From assembly GCA_038728585.1 (NCBI GenBank), contig JAVYTR010000002.1, positions 1 through 64,000 on the forward strand: 64,000 nucleotides of DNA, in the 5' to 3' direction. Made by a program: the position numbers and the translations under genes. Positions 53,260 to 62,209 of this stretch are shown here, piece by piece. How positions within the stretch are numbered: the stretch's first letter is position 1; every line of letters starts with the position of its first letter. The notes under the pieces were generated by a model. The model worked only from the letters and a program-made list of their open reading frames with translations, ran no database searches and was not told the DNA's origin. Source of the DNA: Conexivisphaerales archaeon. Its GTDB lineage: Archaea; Thermoproteota; Nitrososphaeria; Conexivisphaerales; DTJL01.

Positions 53260-53274
53260 CCTTATTCTTCAGGT

Positions 53275-54906
53275 TTATTTGAGCTCGAGTAGCCTGTTTC
53301 TTGCAGCCATAAGAGAGTTGGGCTGCACAAGAGCCTGGAAAGGCAGCAGATATTTCTGACTGCTCGCTCCAACGAGAACTCTTGGGTCTCCCTGTTCTAG
53401 GTATCCCTTAACAAAGCTGTCTGCAAGCTTCCAGACATCCTCCTCCCTTACAAGAGTAGAGGTATAATACATGAATTCCGCAACATCCCAGCTGGGGTCT
53501 CCGTTCTCCTCTGCCTGCTCCAGGTCGATTATTGCTATTTCGTTTCCTAGGCAGAGGACGTTCGTAGGCTTTGTATCTCCCATGCTCCCCCCTGTCTGGT
53601 GAAGCTTCCCCAGAGCAGAAGCGAACTTCGAGACGTAGCCAAGTATATCTGCATCAACGCTTCTTGACGTTATCAGGTCTTCGAGCGAATCTCCTTCAAG
53701 ATGCTCCCTTGCCATTATCTTCTCTTCAGGAGCCAGAACGTAGACCCTAGGTGTCTTGATGCCCAGCATTCTGAGGTGAATGAACCCCTTGTATTCGTTT
53801 GCAAGTCTCTGCATCGGTCTTGTCTCGAACGTCCTTGCTGTCAGAGCCACTATGCTAGCAACCATCCACTTCAGAGACCATACATCCTGATAGCGCTTTG
53901 AAACGAATTTGACCACCTTTCCATCGCTGGTAAGTGTGTGAATGTTTGTAGTTGCGAAGAATTCGCCAATAGACTTCGCTTCATGAGTGTAATGCTTATC
54001 GATGCCCAGCTCTTCTGCGCATGCCTCAACCCAGTCGGAGCCGAAGACAAGCCTTCCTTCTGGCAGCGCCAGCTCCCTTCTAGGGTCGACAAGCTCTGCA
54101 GGAGGTTCTGGCCTCTCCTTCACTCTTCCTATCTTTGAGAAGAGCTCCTTGAATGCTGTATCAACTCCTACTCTTCCTGCCAGACCGTGTGTGACATACT
54201 GCTTGACCCCTAACTTTGCCAGCCTGAGAGAAGAGGCTAGGGGGTATGATTTCAGCAGGTTCTCAGCCCTGTTTGATAGCATGTATCCCTTTGAAACCCT
54301 CATCAGCAAGCCTTCATCACAGAGAAGCTCCATCTGCCTTTCAATCTGTCTTGTAGCAAAATCAGTATTCTCGCTGCCAATCTTGCCTGAGTAAGTCTTG
54401 ATGTAGCTGTAGGCTACTGGAGGATAAAGAAAGGCCCTCTTTTTCAGCTTGTTAAAGAGAACGTACTTGGCATTGAAGACTATCTGATCTGCTAGGGGTC
54501 CATACTTTTCTATCAGCTCCTGAACAGTCTCTATAACCACCCTTCTCTTGTACTTGGCCTCGTTTTCGCTTACATACTCCTCCCCAAGAAGTACTTCGAA
54601 CCTGTTCAGAAGTCTGCCGCTGACAAATTCACCCAGGTATCCCTGTTCACAATCTTTCCTGAAAGATTTATCTTCAACCAGAAGAGCAGAGTAGTAGAGA
54701 CCTTCTTCCATACCATAGGAGTACTTTGCCTTTGGCCTGAGCTTTTCGATGACAACTATGAGGTCATAATCGCTATCCTGCCTGGCATAGCCTGACACCC
54801 TAGAGCCATATGCTATCACTGAAACTACGCTTACGCCCTTGGAAATTCTTTCGGCTATTCTGAGAAGTTTGCTTCTCGTTTCTTCATCAAGAACCAAACA
54901 TATCAC
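53275..54906 (-). CDS. nucleotidyltransferase-kinase fusion protein
   Basis: The protein is 543 aa. Residues 25-60 form an NTase core: AYGSRVSGYARQDSDYDLIV has Gly34-Ser35 and Asp46/Asp48. Residues about 130-240 are helical with a winged-helix look. Residues about 310-500 are an atypical protein kinase of the Bud32/RIO/aminoglycoside-kinase type: Lys333 in KVVKF, Glu371, then MGDTKPTNVL (Asp444, Lys446, Asn449) and AIIDLEQAEE (Asp461, with DLE for DFG), and WDVAEFMY. It is convergent with S27ae, 15 bp apart, where Kae1/Bud32 often lie in other archaea. It is translationally coupled to a zincin. I know no described function. Confidence 0.78.
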   Translation of the reverse strand: MICLVLDEETRSKLLRIAERISKGVSVVSVIAYGSRVSGYARQDSDYDLIVVIEKLRPKAKYSYGMEEGLYYSALLVEDKSFRKDCEQGYLGEFVSGRLLNRFEVLLGEEYVSENEAKYKRRVVIETVQELIEKYGPLADQIVFNAKYVLFNKLKKRAFLYPPVAYSYIKTYSGKIGSENTDFATRQIERQMELLCDEGLLMRVSKGYMLSNRAENLLKSYPLASSLRLAKLGVKQYVTHGLAGRVGVDTAFKELFSKIGRVKERPEPPAELVDPRRELALPEGRLVFGSDWVEACAEELGIDKHYTHEAKSIGEFFATTNIHTLTSDGKVVKFVSKRYQDVWSLKWMVASIVALTARTFETRPMQRLANEYKGFIHLRMLGIKTPRVYVLAPEEKIMAREHLEGDSLEDLITSRSVDADILGYVSKFASALGKLHQTGGSMGDTKPTNVLCLGNEIAIIDLEQAEENGDPSWDVAEFMYYTSTLVREEDVWKLADSFVKGYLEQGDPRVLVGASSQKYLLPFQALVQPNSLMAARNRLLELK

Positions 54907-55595
54907 CTCGACGAAGCCAAATGCGCCTTTTCGACAGCCTTCGAATCAAAGTTCGGGTTTGTTATAGATGAAACTGGTATCCTCACAGCATTATCGTCAG
55001 GTCTCACAACAACATAGGGAAGCTTTGACTCCAGCCAGTGCTTTATGACCCTTTTGTTAAGTGGCTCATCAGTGAAACCGTCTGAAAACTTCTTCTTTAT
55101 CGCAGTTACAAGCCTGCTTCTTCTGCCGAATATGTATTCAGGGTCCATAGCCTCCTGCATATCCTTGTATGTTGCTTCAAACATCGTTGAAGGTGATGGC
55201 GAGGAGAAAGGCGATTCTGTAAACCTCCTTATCAGCTCCAAGTAATGAGTGAACTCATGCGCGACAACAGAAAGAAGAGTGTCCTTCGAAGCATAGATCA
55301 GCAAAGGAGCCGTGAATTCGACGAGCAGATTCAGCCTCTGGTCTATCACAGCTGGGACGTTCCTTGCGTAGTATACCCCGTAGACTCCTGTTTCGACTTC
55401 GCTCTTCACGAGTATCAGAAGAGGCATGATATAGTAGGGAGGGTAGCTGACTCCAGAAGTTTCCTCAACCTCCCTGACCATCTCCTGCAGCAAAGGAAGC
55501 CTCTCCGAAACCTTGTTTCCTATCTCTTGGCTTATTTTACCTGCCTTGACAGCCTCCTTTACCTTGCCCAGGGGGTCCAGGTTAAGCCTTTCCAT
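54903..55595 (-). CDS. zincin metallopeptidase-like protein
   Basis: The protein is 230 aa and mainly helical. The zinc motif is VVAHEFTHYLELIRR (His113, Glu114, His117). A third ligand may be Glu140 in STMFEATYKDM, which fits gluzincin spacing. There is no signal peptide or TM helix, so it is cytoplasmic. It precedes the NTase-kinase gene with a 4-bp ATGA overlap. A cytoplasmic protease linked to a kinase/NTase fusion suggests regulated proteolysis; I do not assign a known family. Confidence 0.75.
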   Translation of the reverse strand: MERLNLDPLGKVKEAVKAGKISQEIGNKVSERLPLLQEMVREVEETSGVSYPPYYIMPLLILVKSEVETGVYGVYYARNVPAVIDQRLNLLVEFTAPLLIYASKDTLLSVVAHEFTHYLELIRRFTESPFSSPSPSTMFEATYKDMQEAMDPEYIFGRRSRLVTAIKKKFSDGFTDEPLNKRVIKHWLESKLPYVVVRPDDNAVRIPVSSITNPNFDSKAVEKAHLASSR

Positions 55596-55696
55596 CTTGC
55601 TTAGCTGGCATGCAGGGTAGAGAAAAGGATTTCCTGAAGAATGCTGAAGCGTCTTCGTTTTTATATTCGTAAAAGTCGAGGCTTGGTGACATACAA

Positions 55697-56662
55697 TTGA
55701 GGAAAAGACTTCTCGTCATAGCTCTGGGTGGAAACGCACTCCTTCAGAGAGGTGAAAAGGGTACCTTTGAGGAGCAGTACTCAAACGTCAGGAGGACTGC
55801 TGAGAAGATAGCAGGAATACTTGACGATGGGTACATGCTTGCAGTAACCCATGGAAACGGACCGCAGGTAGGTGCCACTCTTCTGAGGCATGATGCAGGG
55901 AGCAGGCTGTATTCACTTCCAGCATTTCCGATGGATGTCTGCGGAGCGGAAACTCAGGGATTCATAGGATACATGATTCAGCAGGCGCTTGACAGGGAAT
56001 TCATAAGGAAGGGGATTAACAGAAAGGCGGTCACTGTAATAACCAGGGTTCTTGTTGACGAAAACGACCCTGCATTTGCAAACCCGACGAAGCCTGTTGG
56101 ACCTTTTTACACAAAGGAACAGGCTGACGAATTGTCCAGGAAGAATCCCCAGCTGATCTTCAAGGAGGATTCAGGCAGGGGTTACAGAAGGTTTGTACCT
56201 TCTCCAGACCCTAGAGAGATACTCGAAAAGGACCAGATAGAGCAGCTGGTCAAGATGGGTTATGTAGTTATCTCAACAGGAGGAGGAGGCATCCCAGTCG
56301 TTGCCAGAAGAAGTGAAGGGTCTGTCGAATACCATGGTGTTGAAGCTGTCATAGACAAGGACCTTGCAGCCGAAAGGCTGGCGACTCTGCTAGCTGCTGA
56401 GAAGCTTGTGATACTTACTGATGTTGATGCTGTATACCTGAACTATGGCAGACAGGATGCCAAGGCCTTGGATAGAGTCAGGGTTTCTGAAATGAAAGAC
56501 TATATCGGTAGGGGATACTTTGCAACTGGAAGCATGGAGCCGAAGGTGAGGGCAGCCATCAGGTTCGTATCGAACGGAGGAAGAGAAGCGATTATAGCTA
56601 ACCTTAACAGACTTGAGCAGGCACTGGCAGGCAGCTCCGGTACCAGGGTGCTGCCAGACTGA
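55697..56662 (+). CDS. arcC: carbamate kinase
   Basis: The protein is 321 aa. It has LVIALGGNALLQRGEKG, AVTHGNGPQVGATLLRHDAG, ISTGGGGIPVVARR and TGSMEPKVRAAIRFV, the full amino-acid-kinase pattern. It interconverts carbamoyl phosphate and ATP. The start is a TTG with GGTGAC about eight bases upstream. No arginine-deiminase genes are nearby. It is convergent with the Lrp gene, with no gap. Confidence 0.93.
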   Translation: MRKRLLVIALGGNALLQRGEKGTFEEQYSNVRRTAEKIAGILDDGYMLAVTHGNGPQVGATLLRHDAGSRLYSLPAFPMDVCGAETQGFIGYMIQQALDREFIRKGINRKAVTVITRVLVDENDPAFANPTKPVGPFYTKEQADELSRKNPQLIFKEDSGRGYRRFVPSPDPREILEKDQIEQLVKMGYVVISTGGGGIPVVARRSEGSVEYHGVEAVIDKDLAAERLATLLAAEKLVILTDVDAVYLNYGRQDAKALDRVRVSEMKDYIGRGYFATGSMEPKVRAAIRFVSNGGREAIIANLNRLEQALAGSSGTRVLPD

Positions 56663-57115
56663 TCAGACTGCAAACGATGCCTTCTTCTTTCCTGATTTCA
56701 TCGCTATGAACGTTTCTGTATGTTCTACTCCCTGAATATTACCAATCTTGTCGCTTACAATGCTGTGAAGCTCGTCAAGAGTCTTGGCCCTTACTAGAGC
56801 AAGAAAGTCGAACCTTCCCGTGACTTCTGCAACATCCCTTACCTCAGGCATCTCCATCAGAGACTTCAACACCGAATCCCTGAACTTTGCATCAGAGTTT
56901 ATTCCTACGTATGCTTGAACCTTGTATCCAAGTAGGTCCTCATTAACATCTACAGTGAACCTCTTTATCAATCCCCTCCTGACAAGCCTCTTAATTCTGC
57001 TGTAGGTTACTGAAGCGTTGACATCTATCTTCTTGCTCAGTTTGGGGATGGACTGGTTTGCGTCTTCCACCAGCTCGTTAAGAATCTTCATATCTATTTC
57101 ATCAAATTTGTTCAT
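56663..57115 (-). CDS. Lrp/AsnC-family transcriptional regulator
   Basis: The protein is 150 aa. An N-terminal winged helix (FDEIDMKILNELVEDANQS, NASVTYSRIKRLVRRGLIK) is followed by an AsnC ligand-binding domain ending VEHTETFIAMKSG. It binds an amino acid effector. A 16-bp palindrome lies 13 bp upstream of its start, so it probably regulates itself. Confidence 0.92.
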   Translation of the reverse strand: MNKFDEIDMKILNELVEDANQSIPKLSKKIDVNASVTYSRIKRLVRRGLIKRFTVDVNEDLLGYKVQAYVGINSDAKFRDSVLKSLMEMPEVRDVAEVTGRFDFLALVRAKTLDELHSIVSDKIGNIQGVEHTETFIAMKSGKKKASFAV

Positions 57116-57127
57116 TTGTCCCCTTAC

Positions 57128-57143
57128 TCCACCAATTAGTGGA
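57128..57143. promoter_or_regulatory. candidate Lrp autoregulatory operator
   Basis: TCCACCAATTAGTGGA is a near-perfect inverted repeat with arms TCCAC and GTGGA. It lies between the Lrp start at 57115 and a TATA-like GCTTATAAGC at 57153-57162, near the expected transcription start. A bound Lrp dimer there would repress. Confidence 0.5.
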
Positions 57144-57203
57144 ATAAATGTTGCTTATAAGCATAATTTATGATACTTTGCAAGGCTGCTAAGCTAATAT
57201 ACT

Positions 57204-57237
57204 TATGCTTGCGCCTGTGCCCTGCATATGCTTGCGC
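57204..57237. repeat. two direct copies of TATGCTTGCGC
   Basis: The 11-bp TATGCTTGCGC appears at 57204-57214 and 57227-57237, 23 bp apart. The intergenic region separates the Lrp gene from the end of a methyltransferase gene. It may be a second regulator site or chance. Confidence 0.35.
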
Positions 57238-57275
57238 TTACGCATGTAAATGTGAATATGAATATCCGCAAGCTT

Positions 57276-57944
57276 CTACCTTAGATAGCAGACAAGTGTA
57301 AGAAAGGAGTATCTGTTCAGGTCTTCGTCATCAAGCTCCAGATGGTAGGCTTTTTCATTGTAGGCAGGGTCGTATGGAGAGTAGGTCAAAGTGCCGTAGA
57401 CATCTCTGATTGTAAAGCCAGTCTTTTCGAGCGAACTTATGGTTTCTGATAACGTGAAGAACCTGGCCTTTGAATAAAACCTGTGACCTTTTACTCCCTC
57501 CTCTGTGTATTTATTCCCCCAGGCAGAGTCCCTTGTTATCTCACCCAGTATGAATTTTCCATTTTTCTTCATTACCCTGCTTATCTCCCTGAACATTGCC
57601 ACTTCATCCAGAACAAAGCAGACTGTGAACGTAGAAACTACTGTATCGAAACATCTTTCCCTTATGGGCAGTTTTGATGCATCAGCCTGGACAACCTGCA
57701 ATCCCCTTGCTGAACTGATCTTCAGCATCTTTTCTGACAGATCTATCCCAAGTTCGACGTTAAGTCTGGAGGCGAATACCCCTGAACCAACACCAACATC
57801 AAGAATTGAACCATTGGGCTGAGCTGCAATTATCGCGTTGAGCTCTGTCAGAAATACTTCCTTGTTTCTCACGAACCAGGTGTCAAAATCTTCGGCAAAG
57901 GTGTCAAAGACCCTCATTATCTCTTGAATCGAGTCCGTCTTCAT
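57276..57944 (-). CDS. class I SAM-dependent methyltransferase
   Basis: The protein is about 222 aa. Motif I is ILDVGVGSGVFASRLN, then ELGIDLSEKMLKIS and VVSTFTVCFVLDEVAMFREI, the UbiE-like pattern. The C terminus has YGTLTYSPYDPAYNEK, which may contact substrate. A longer frame reaches 58013. The ATG at 57944 gives the family's usual N terminus. A TATA-like CATAAAAATG lies upstream of both. Confidence 0.8.
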   Translation of the reverse strand: MKTDSIQEIMRVFDTFAEDFDTWFVRNKEVFLTELNAIIAAQPNGSILDVGVGSGVFASRLNVELGIDLSEKMLKISSARGLQVVQADASKLPIRERCFDTVVSTFTVCFVLDEVAMFREISRVMKKNGKFILGEITRDSAWGNKYTEEGVKGHRFYSKARFFTLSETISSLEKTGFTIRDVYGTLTYSPYDPAYNEKAYHLELDDEDLNRYSFLTLVCYLR

Positions 57945-58079
57945 ATCTTCTCTGAGATTGGACGAGTTCACATTGACAGGTTGCAATGCCAGAAACAAAA
58001 ACTTTCTTAGCATACATTTTTATGGCATTACAAAGCAAGAAAGGTATTTCAGAGAGGGCCGAAGGGGTGAGATGGGTCA

Positions 58080-59069
58080 ATGGTCAGAATACTGGCAAGG
58101 AACAGCCTGCTGATAATTCTTGCAGTGATAATTGCGCTAATCCTGGCCACAATAGCACCTTTAGCAACACCGAGCAGCCTGTCGATCGCTTCTTTTCAGC
58201 CAAGCCCAAATCCCATGCTCCCTATGACAAACAACCCAGACTTTGAACAGGGGCTTGCCTCCTGGTCAGTATCTCATGGATCAAATTCAACAGTCGAAGT
58301 TGTTAGTGGCGAAGGGTACTCGAGCAGTCACTCTCTCTACATAAACGCCCCTGCGAACGATGTAATGACTGACCTGTTCTACATAGGAAACCAGACTTTG
58401 CCACTTGATATCAACTCTTCAACCTTCTTCTCCTTCGCAATGAAGTATGTCGGGCCATCTCAGTTGAGCGGCTCTGTTCCTTCCTTGCAGGTGATAATTG
58501 TCGTATCATACCTCGATAAATGGACCATACCTGTATTTGTTCTGGTCGGAAATTACTCACTCCCGCAGCAGTACACTCTAGTAAACCAGACCACACTTGG
58601 AATAGCGCTTACCAAATCAGCAACAGTCAACTCCACATGGCAGCAGTACATTCTGCAGCTCGGAAGCGATAGAATGTTAAGCCTTTACCAGCAGTTCCTG
58701 AAGACATATGGCATAACTGTAGCCAACAGCAGGCCGAGCGATTACTTCGTGACAGGTTTCTTCGTTCATCCCAGCAACATAATCTGTTACCTGGATGACA
58801 TAGGCCTCTACAACAGCTACCCCGCTGTTGCGAAGCTTGTTGTTGCAAAGAGCACCCTACTTCCGAGCGATTCCATACTGGCGTCCATATCACTGAACCA
58901 GATGCCTGTATATTACACATTCAGTTACGGTGCTCTCAGGGACACCTACTTCGTTCCTGTGAACATACCTGTTGCAGCAGGAATGACGTTTGATATAAGG
59001 CTCCAGACTGTGACCGGTTTTGTCTTGAGCGAGAACTTCACAGTGAAGAACGGTCCACTTGTCATTTAG
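58080..59069 (+). CDS. secreted or membrane-anchored beta-rich protein
   Basis: The protein is 329 aa. A signal helix (about 6-30) is followed by FEQGLASWSVSHGSNSTVEV, the start of a carbohydrate-binding-module-like or galactose-binding beta-sandwich. The rest is Ser/Thr/Asn-rich with many sequons. No C-terminal anchor is seen. GGTGAG eight bases before the ATG supports the start. Family and function are unknown; a cell-surface role is likely. Confidence 0.65.
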   Translation: MVRILARNSLLIILAVIIALILATIAPLATPSSLSIASFQPSPNPMLPMTNNPDFEQGLASWSVSHGSNSTVEVVSGEGYSSSHSLYINAPANDVMTDLFYIGNQTLPLDINSSTFFSFAMKYVGPSQLSGSVPSLQVIIVVSYLDKWTIPVFVLVGNYSLPQQYTLVNQTTLGIALTKSATVNSTWQQYILQLGSDRMLSLYQQFLKTYGITVANSRPSDYFVTGFFVHPSNIICYLDDIGLYNSYPAVAKLVVAKSTLLPSDSILASISLNQMPVYYTFSYGALRDTYFVPVNIPVAAGMTFDIRLQTVTGFVLSENFTVKNGPLVI

Positions 59070-59203
59070 GCCTAGAAGCAGGCAGAGCTCTCAGCCAAGT
59101 TGCAATGCAGCTTGAGCGTCTGGATGAATAGGCTGGTCGTAATAAAAATGCAAACAGCAAAAATCTAGAAACGCTAAATAGAAGCCACGGGGCACCTTAA
59201 CAT

Positions 59204-60175
59204 GTGATATCGCTGGTAGGAGCTCCGAGAAAGGAAGAACTTCTGCTCCAGAGTAGACCATCATATGCAAACGAACCGGTTAGAGGAAGTGTTCTGGTCA
59301 AGAGAGGGTTTGCACACATGCTTAAGCATGGAGTTATAATGGACGTAACGAATGCAGAACAGGCACAGATAGCTGAGGATGCAGGGGCTGTAGCAGTAAT
59401 GGTCCTTGACAAGCTTCCATACGATGTTAGAAAGGCAGGAGGCGTGGCCAGAACAGCAAGCCTCAAGGTTATTGAAGATGTTCTTAAGTCTGTTACCATA
59501 CCTGTCATGGCAAAGTGCAGAATAGGGCATACATACGAAGCTAGAGTACTGGAAGAGGCAGGGGTTGACATGATAGATGAATCTGAAGTTCTCACTCCTG
59601 CAGATGAAGAAAGGCATATCTGGAAGTGGGACTTTGTTTCTCCCTTCGTCTGCGGAGCAAGGGACCTGGGCGAAGCCCTGAGAAGGATATCCGAAGGAGC
59701 TTCTATGATAAGGACAAAGGGTGAGCCAGGGACAGGAAACGTTGCCGAAGCTGTCAAGCATGTCAGGATAGTGAACAACGAAATAGCCAGAATTAGAGGG
59801 CTGTATCAAAACAACGACAACCAGGAATTGATGAGGGCTGCCAGAGAATTGAGAGTCTCCTATGAGCTGGTCGTAGAGACCGCCAGGCTGGGAAGACTGC
59901 CAGTGGTGAACTTTGCTGCTGGTGGTATAGCGACACCTGCCGATGCTGCACTCATGATGCAGCTGGGATGCGATGGTATTTTTGTGGGGTCCGGAATCTT
60001 CAAGAGCGAAGACCCTGCAGAGAGGGCAAGGGCAATAGTCCTTGCTACAACCTACTGGGATGACCCCAAGGTGGTAGCTGAGGCACAGAAGATGATAGAT
60101 GAAAGGAAGTCGATGCTGGGAATGGATACCAAGCAGCTCGAACTCAGAATGCAGGAGAGAGGTGCTGAAGCGTAG
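59204..60175 (+). CDS. pdxS: pyridoxal 5'-phosphate synthase, PdxS subunit
   Basis: The protein is 323 aa, a TIM barrel. The conserved catalytic Lys are in [10 protein letters not shown] and [31 protein letters not shown] is the ribose-phosphate site. It makes PLP from ribose 5-phosphate, glyceraldehyde 3-phosphate and ammonia. About 30 residues precede the usual start ([16 protein letters not shown]); the frame opens with a GTG at 59204. It is immediately followed by PdxT. Confidence 0.96.
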   Translation: MISLVGAPRKEELLLQSRPSYANEPVRGSVLVKRGFAHMLKHGVIMDVTNAEQAQIAEDAGAVAVMVLDKLPYDVRKAGGVARTASLKVIEDVLKSVTIPVMAKCRIGHTYEARVLEEAGVDMIDESEVLTPADEERHIWKWDFVSPFVCGARDLGEALRRISEGASMIRTKGEPGTGNVAEAVKHVRIVNNEIARIRGLYQNNDNQELMRAARELRVSYELVVETARLGRLPVVNFAAGGIATPADAALMMQLGCDGIFVGSGIFKSEDPAERARAIVLATTYWDDPKVVAEAQKMIDERKSMLGMDTKQLELRMQERGAEA

Positions 60176-60790
60176 ATGGTCAGAAGGATTGGCGTTCTGG
60201 GAGTACAGGGGGACGTGGAGGAGCATATCAGTGCTGCCAAGAAGGCTATTGAGGAAGAAAGAATAGATGGCGAGGTGAAGGTTGTGAAGACACCTCAGGA
60301 TGTAGATGCTATAGATGCGATAATGCTGCCAGGAGGGGAGAGCACAGCTATAGGTTCTCTATCTGCGCTCAACGGCACGCTGGGCAGACTGACAAGCAGG
60401 CTGAAGGCGGGTCTCCCTGCATTAGGTACTTGTGCTGGTCTGATACTTCTGGCAAGGAGGACTACTGATAGAGTGGTTGGAACGACTAACCAGCCATTGC
60501 TAGGCGTACTTGACGTGGAAGTGAACAGGAATGCGTTCGGAAGGCAGAGGGAATCGTTCGAAACTGAACTAGCAATACCGAAACTGGGTGATAAGCCGTA
60601 TCATGCTGTCTTCATAAGAGCACCTGTGATAACGTCTGTAGGGAATGGAGTTGAGGTTCTTGCGAAGACGGATGAAGGAATTGTTGCAGTTCAGCAGGGA
60701 AACATAATAGGTACCAGCTTTCACCCGGAATTGTCAGGCGACAGCAGACTTCACAGGTATTTCCTCAGACTGATTGACAGCGCTCAGTAG
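60176..60790 (+). CDS. pdxT: pyridoxal 5'-phosphate synthase, glutaminase subunit PdxT
   Basis: The protein is 204 aa. GVLGVQGDVEEHISAAKKAI opens the class I glutamine amidotransferase fold; the nucleophile Cys is in LGTCAGLILLARR, and SFHPELSGDSR holds the His-Glu pair. It feeds ammonia to PdxS. The gene starts directly at the PdxS stop. Confidence 0.96.
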   Translation: MVRRIGVLGVQGDVEEHISAAKKAIEEERIDGEVKVVKTPQDVDAIDAIMLPGGESTAIGSLSALNGTLGRLTSRLKAGLPALGTCAGLILLARRTTDRVVGTTNQPLLGVLDVEVNRNAFGRQRESFETELAIPKLGDKPYHAVFIRAPVITSVGNGVEVLAKTDEGIVAVQQGNIIGTSFHPELSGDSRLHRYFLRLIDSAQ

Positions 60791-60873
60791 GTAGCAATGC
60801 ATATAACAGTTCGACCTTATGGTCAAAAAATCTTCTTCTCTTCCACTAAATAAGACATGTTTGAACATCTCTA

Positions 60874-61116
60874 TTGAGGCGATCACGATTGGGTAGATTT
60901 ACGATACTGTTCGGCTTCTGGATAGTAGGGTACGCTCTTGGCTTCATGGGGTTCCTTCTGCTTTACAAGTCAAACATACTTCAGGCACTGTACTCCCTTC
61001 TGCTGGCGATATTTGGTAATTCGCAGCTGGTCGAAGCTTCTCTTGTCGGTTTCGCTACTTCGTTCCTGACTCTGGCGATGGTAATAGCCTGGAGCTACAC
61101 AACACAGAAGTCGTAG
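60874..61116 (+). CDS. small two-helix membrane protein
   Basis: The protein is up to 80 aa with two helices (about 8-32 and 42-72) and basic ends. The start is TTG at 60874 or 60889. It follows PdxT by 83 bp. No family is recognised. Confidence 0.5.
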   Translation: MRRSRLGRFTILFGFWIVGYALGFMGFLLLYKSNILQALYSLLLAIFGNSQLVEASLVGFATSFLTLAMVIAWSYTTQKS

Positions 61117-61297
61117 TCCGCAGAATCTTTTTTGGTATCAAGACAGAAAATAGACAACTGTTTATTGATGATTGTCAGAGCTTTTCACTGCCGAAACCGT
61201 AGAATCAATGATGACATACGAAAGGAAAAAGTGTGATTAAGTCTTATCAATTGCTGAAATGTATTGGCTATGAAACCTCTTTTACTGCTATGCCAAG

Positions 61298-61897
61298 TCA
61301 CACAAACCTTAGGAGCATGACTATAAAGGAAGCTATGTATCCTATCCCCATGTAGCCCGCTAGAGGCACCCCGTAAGAAACCTTAACCCTGGCGTTCTTT
61401 CCCTCATACTTCTTGAGTGATTCCCAGGCCTCCTCAGGGCTTGCTGAAAGGTCTATCTTCTCTCCATCTGCCTCTATCTCTCTAGGGATCCAGACGTTCT
61501 GCTTTTCTGCCTCTTCTATGCTCATGTACTTCTCTATCCTAAGCGAACCTGCTCTTATTATCAGGTATGAAATGTGCAGAAGTGCAGCTATGCTCATTCC
61601 AAGAAGCTGTGGGAAAGGCGATAAAAGACTTGTACCTATTCCCATGAAGAAGAGAGAGATAGAATCAGCCTGTCCGAAGATTCCAAGAAGAAACGTCGCC
61701 AAGGCTGCAACACCGATTATCCCAAGCTTGACAGCTGTAAGCCAGAGAGACCCACCCGATTCCCATAGAGAGACAGGTACTGCTGCTATAGCTGGAATCC
61801 ACACCCAGTCCGAGACCATTCTCTCTTTGAAGTCTTGATAGCAGACAAGAGCGAATGTGACTGAAGCGAGCGCTTCTGCGAACATACATGTCTGCAT
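61298..61897 (-). CDS. prepilin/preflagellin peptidase, A24B (FlaK/PibD) type
   Basis: The protein is 199 aa with about six helices. The catalytic Asp pair should be in CYQDFKERMVSDWVWIP and GIFGQADSISLFF (usual GxHxD/GGAD). A cytoplasmic insertion (about 115-170) and a C-terminal YGVPLAGYMGIGYI complete the FlaK/PibD pattern. It cleaves class III signal peptides of archaeal pilins and archaellins. No pilin genes are in the window. Confidence 0.85.
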   Translation of the reverse strand: MQTCMFAEALASVTFALVCYQDFKERMVSDWVWIPAIAAVPVSLWESGGSLWLTAVKLGIIGVAALATFLLGIFGQADSISLFFMGIGTSLLSPFPQLLGMSIAALLHISYLIIRAGSLRIEKYMSIEEAEKQNVWIPREIEADGEKIDLSASPEEAWESLKKYEGKNARVKVSYGVPLAGYMGIGYIASFIVMLLRFV

Positions 61898-61984
61898 GTA
61901 TGAGGGATAAAAAAAGAATTTGGCCTGTCGTTATAAGCAGATAGCTTATTCAGTAATGACTTGGCAGACAATCTATCTGTAGCG

Positions 61985-62209
61985 ATGCTTCAGAGGATCA
62001 GCCTCTTGGCTCTAATCATCGCTCTCATGTCAATACCAGCAGCTGTTCTGATGCTTCTCCACATTCACATGAGGGTTGAAGCGATGAACCCGATACCGAT
62101 ACCTTTACCTTTACCCTTGTCTTTGTCCTTGCCTTTACCTGCACCTGTACCTTTACCCTTGCCCTTGCCCTTGCCTCATCCTCCCAACTTCTATCTGGTC
62201 GAAATCTGA
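61985..62209 (+). CDS. tiny membrane protein with (Pro-Leu)n tail
   Basis: The protein is about 74 aa. One TM helix (about 5-27) is followed by a tail made mostly of Pro-Leu, with Pro-Ile, Ser-Leu and Pro-Val variants, encoded by a CCNTTA/CCCTTG hexamer repeat. The ATG at 61985 is preferred over a TTG at 61961. Its 3' end overlaps the DNA ligase gene on the other strand by 19 bp. It may be a real membrane peptide or a low-complexity ORF. Confidence 0.4.
   Translation: MLQRISLLALIIALMSIPAAVLMLLHIHMRVEAMNPIPIPLPLPLSLSLPLPAPVPLPLPLPLPHPPNFYLVEI
62088..62177 (+). repeat. hexanucleotide tandem repeat (CCTTTR-like)
   Basis: About fifteen imperfect copies of a six-base unit run without interruption: CCGATA twice, then CCTTTA/CCCTTG/CCTTTG variants. 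The repeat keeps the Pro-Leu reading frame. Such repeats expand by slippage. Confidence 0.7.
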
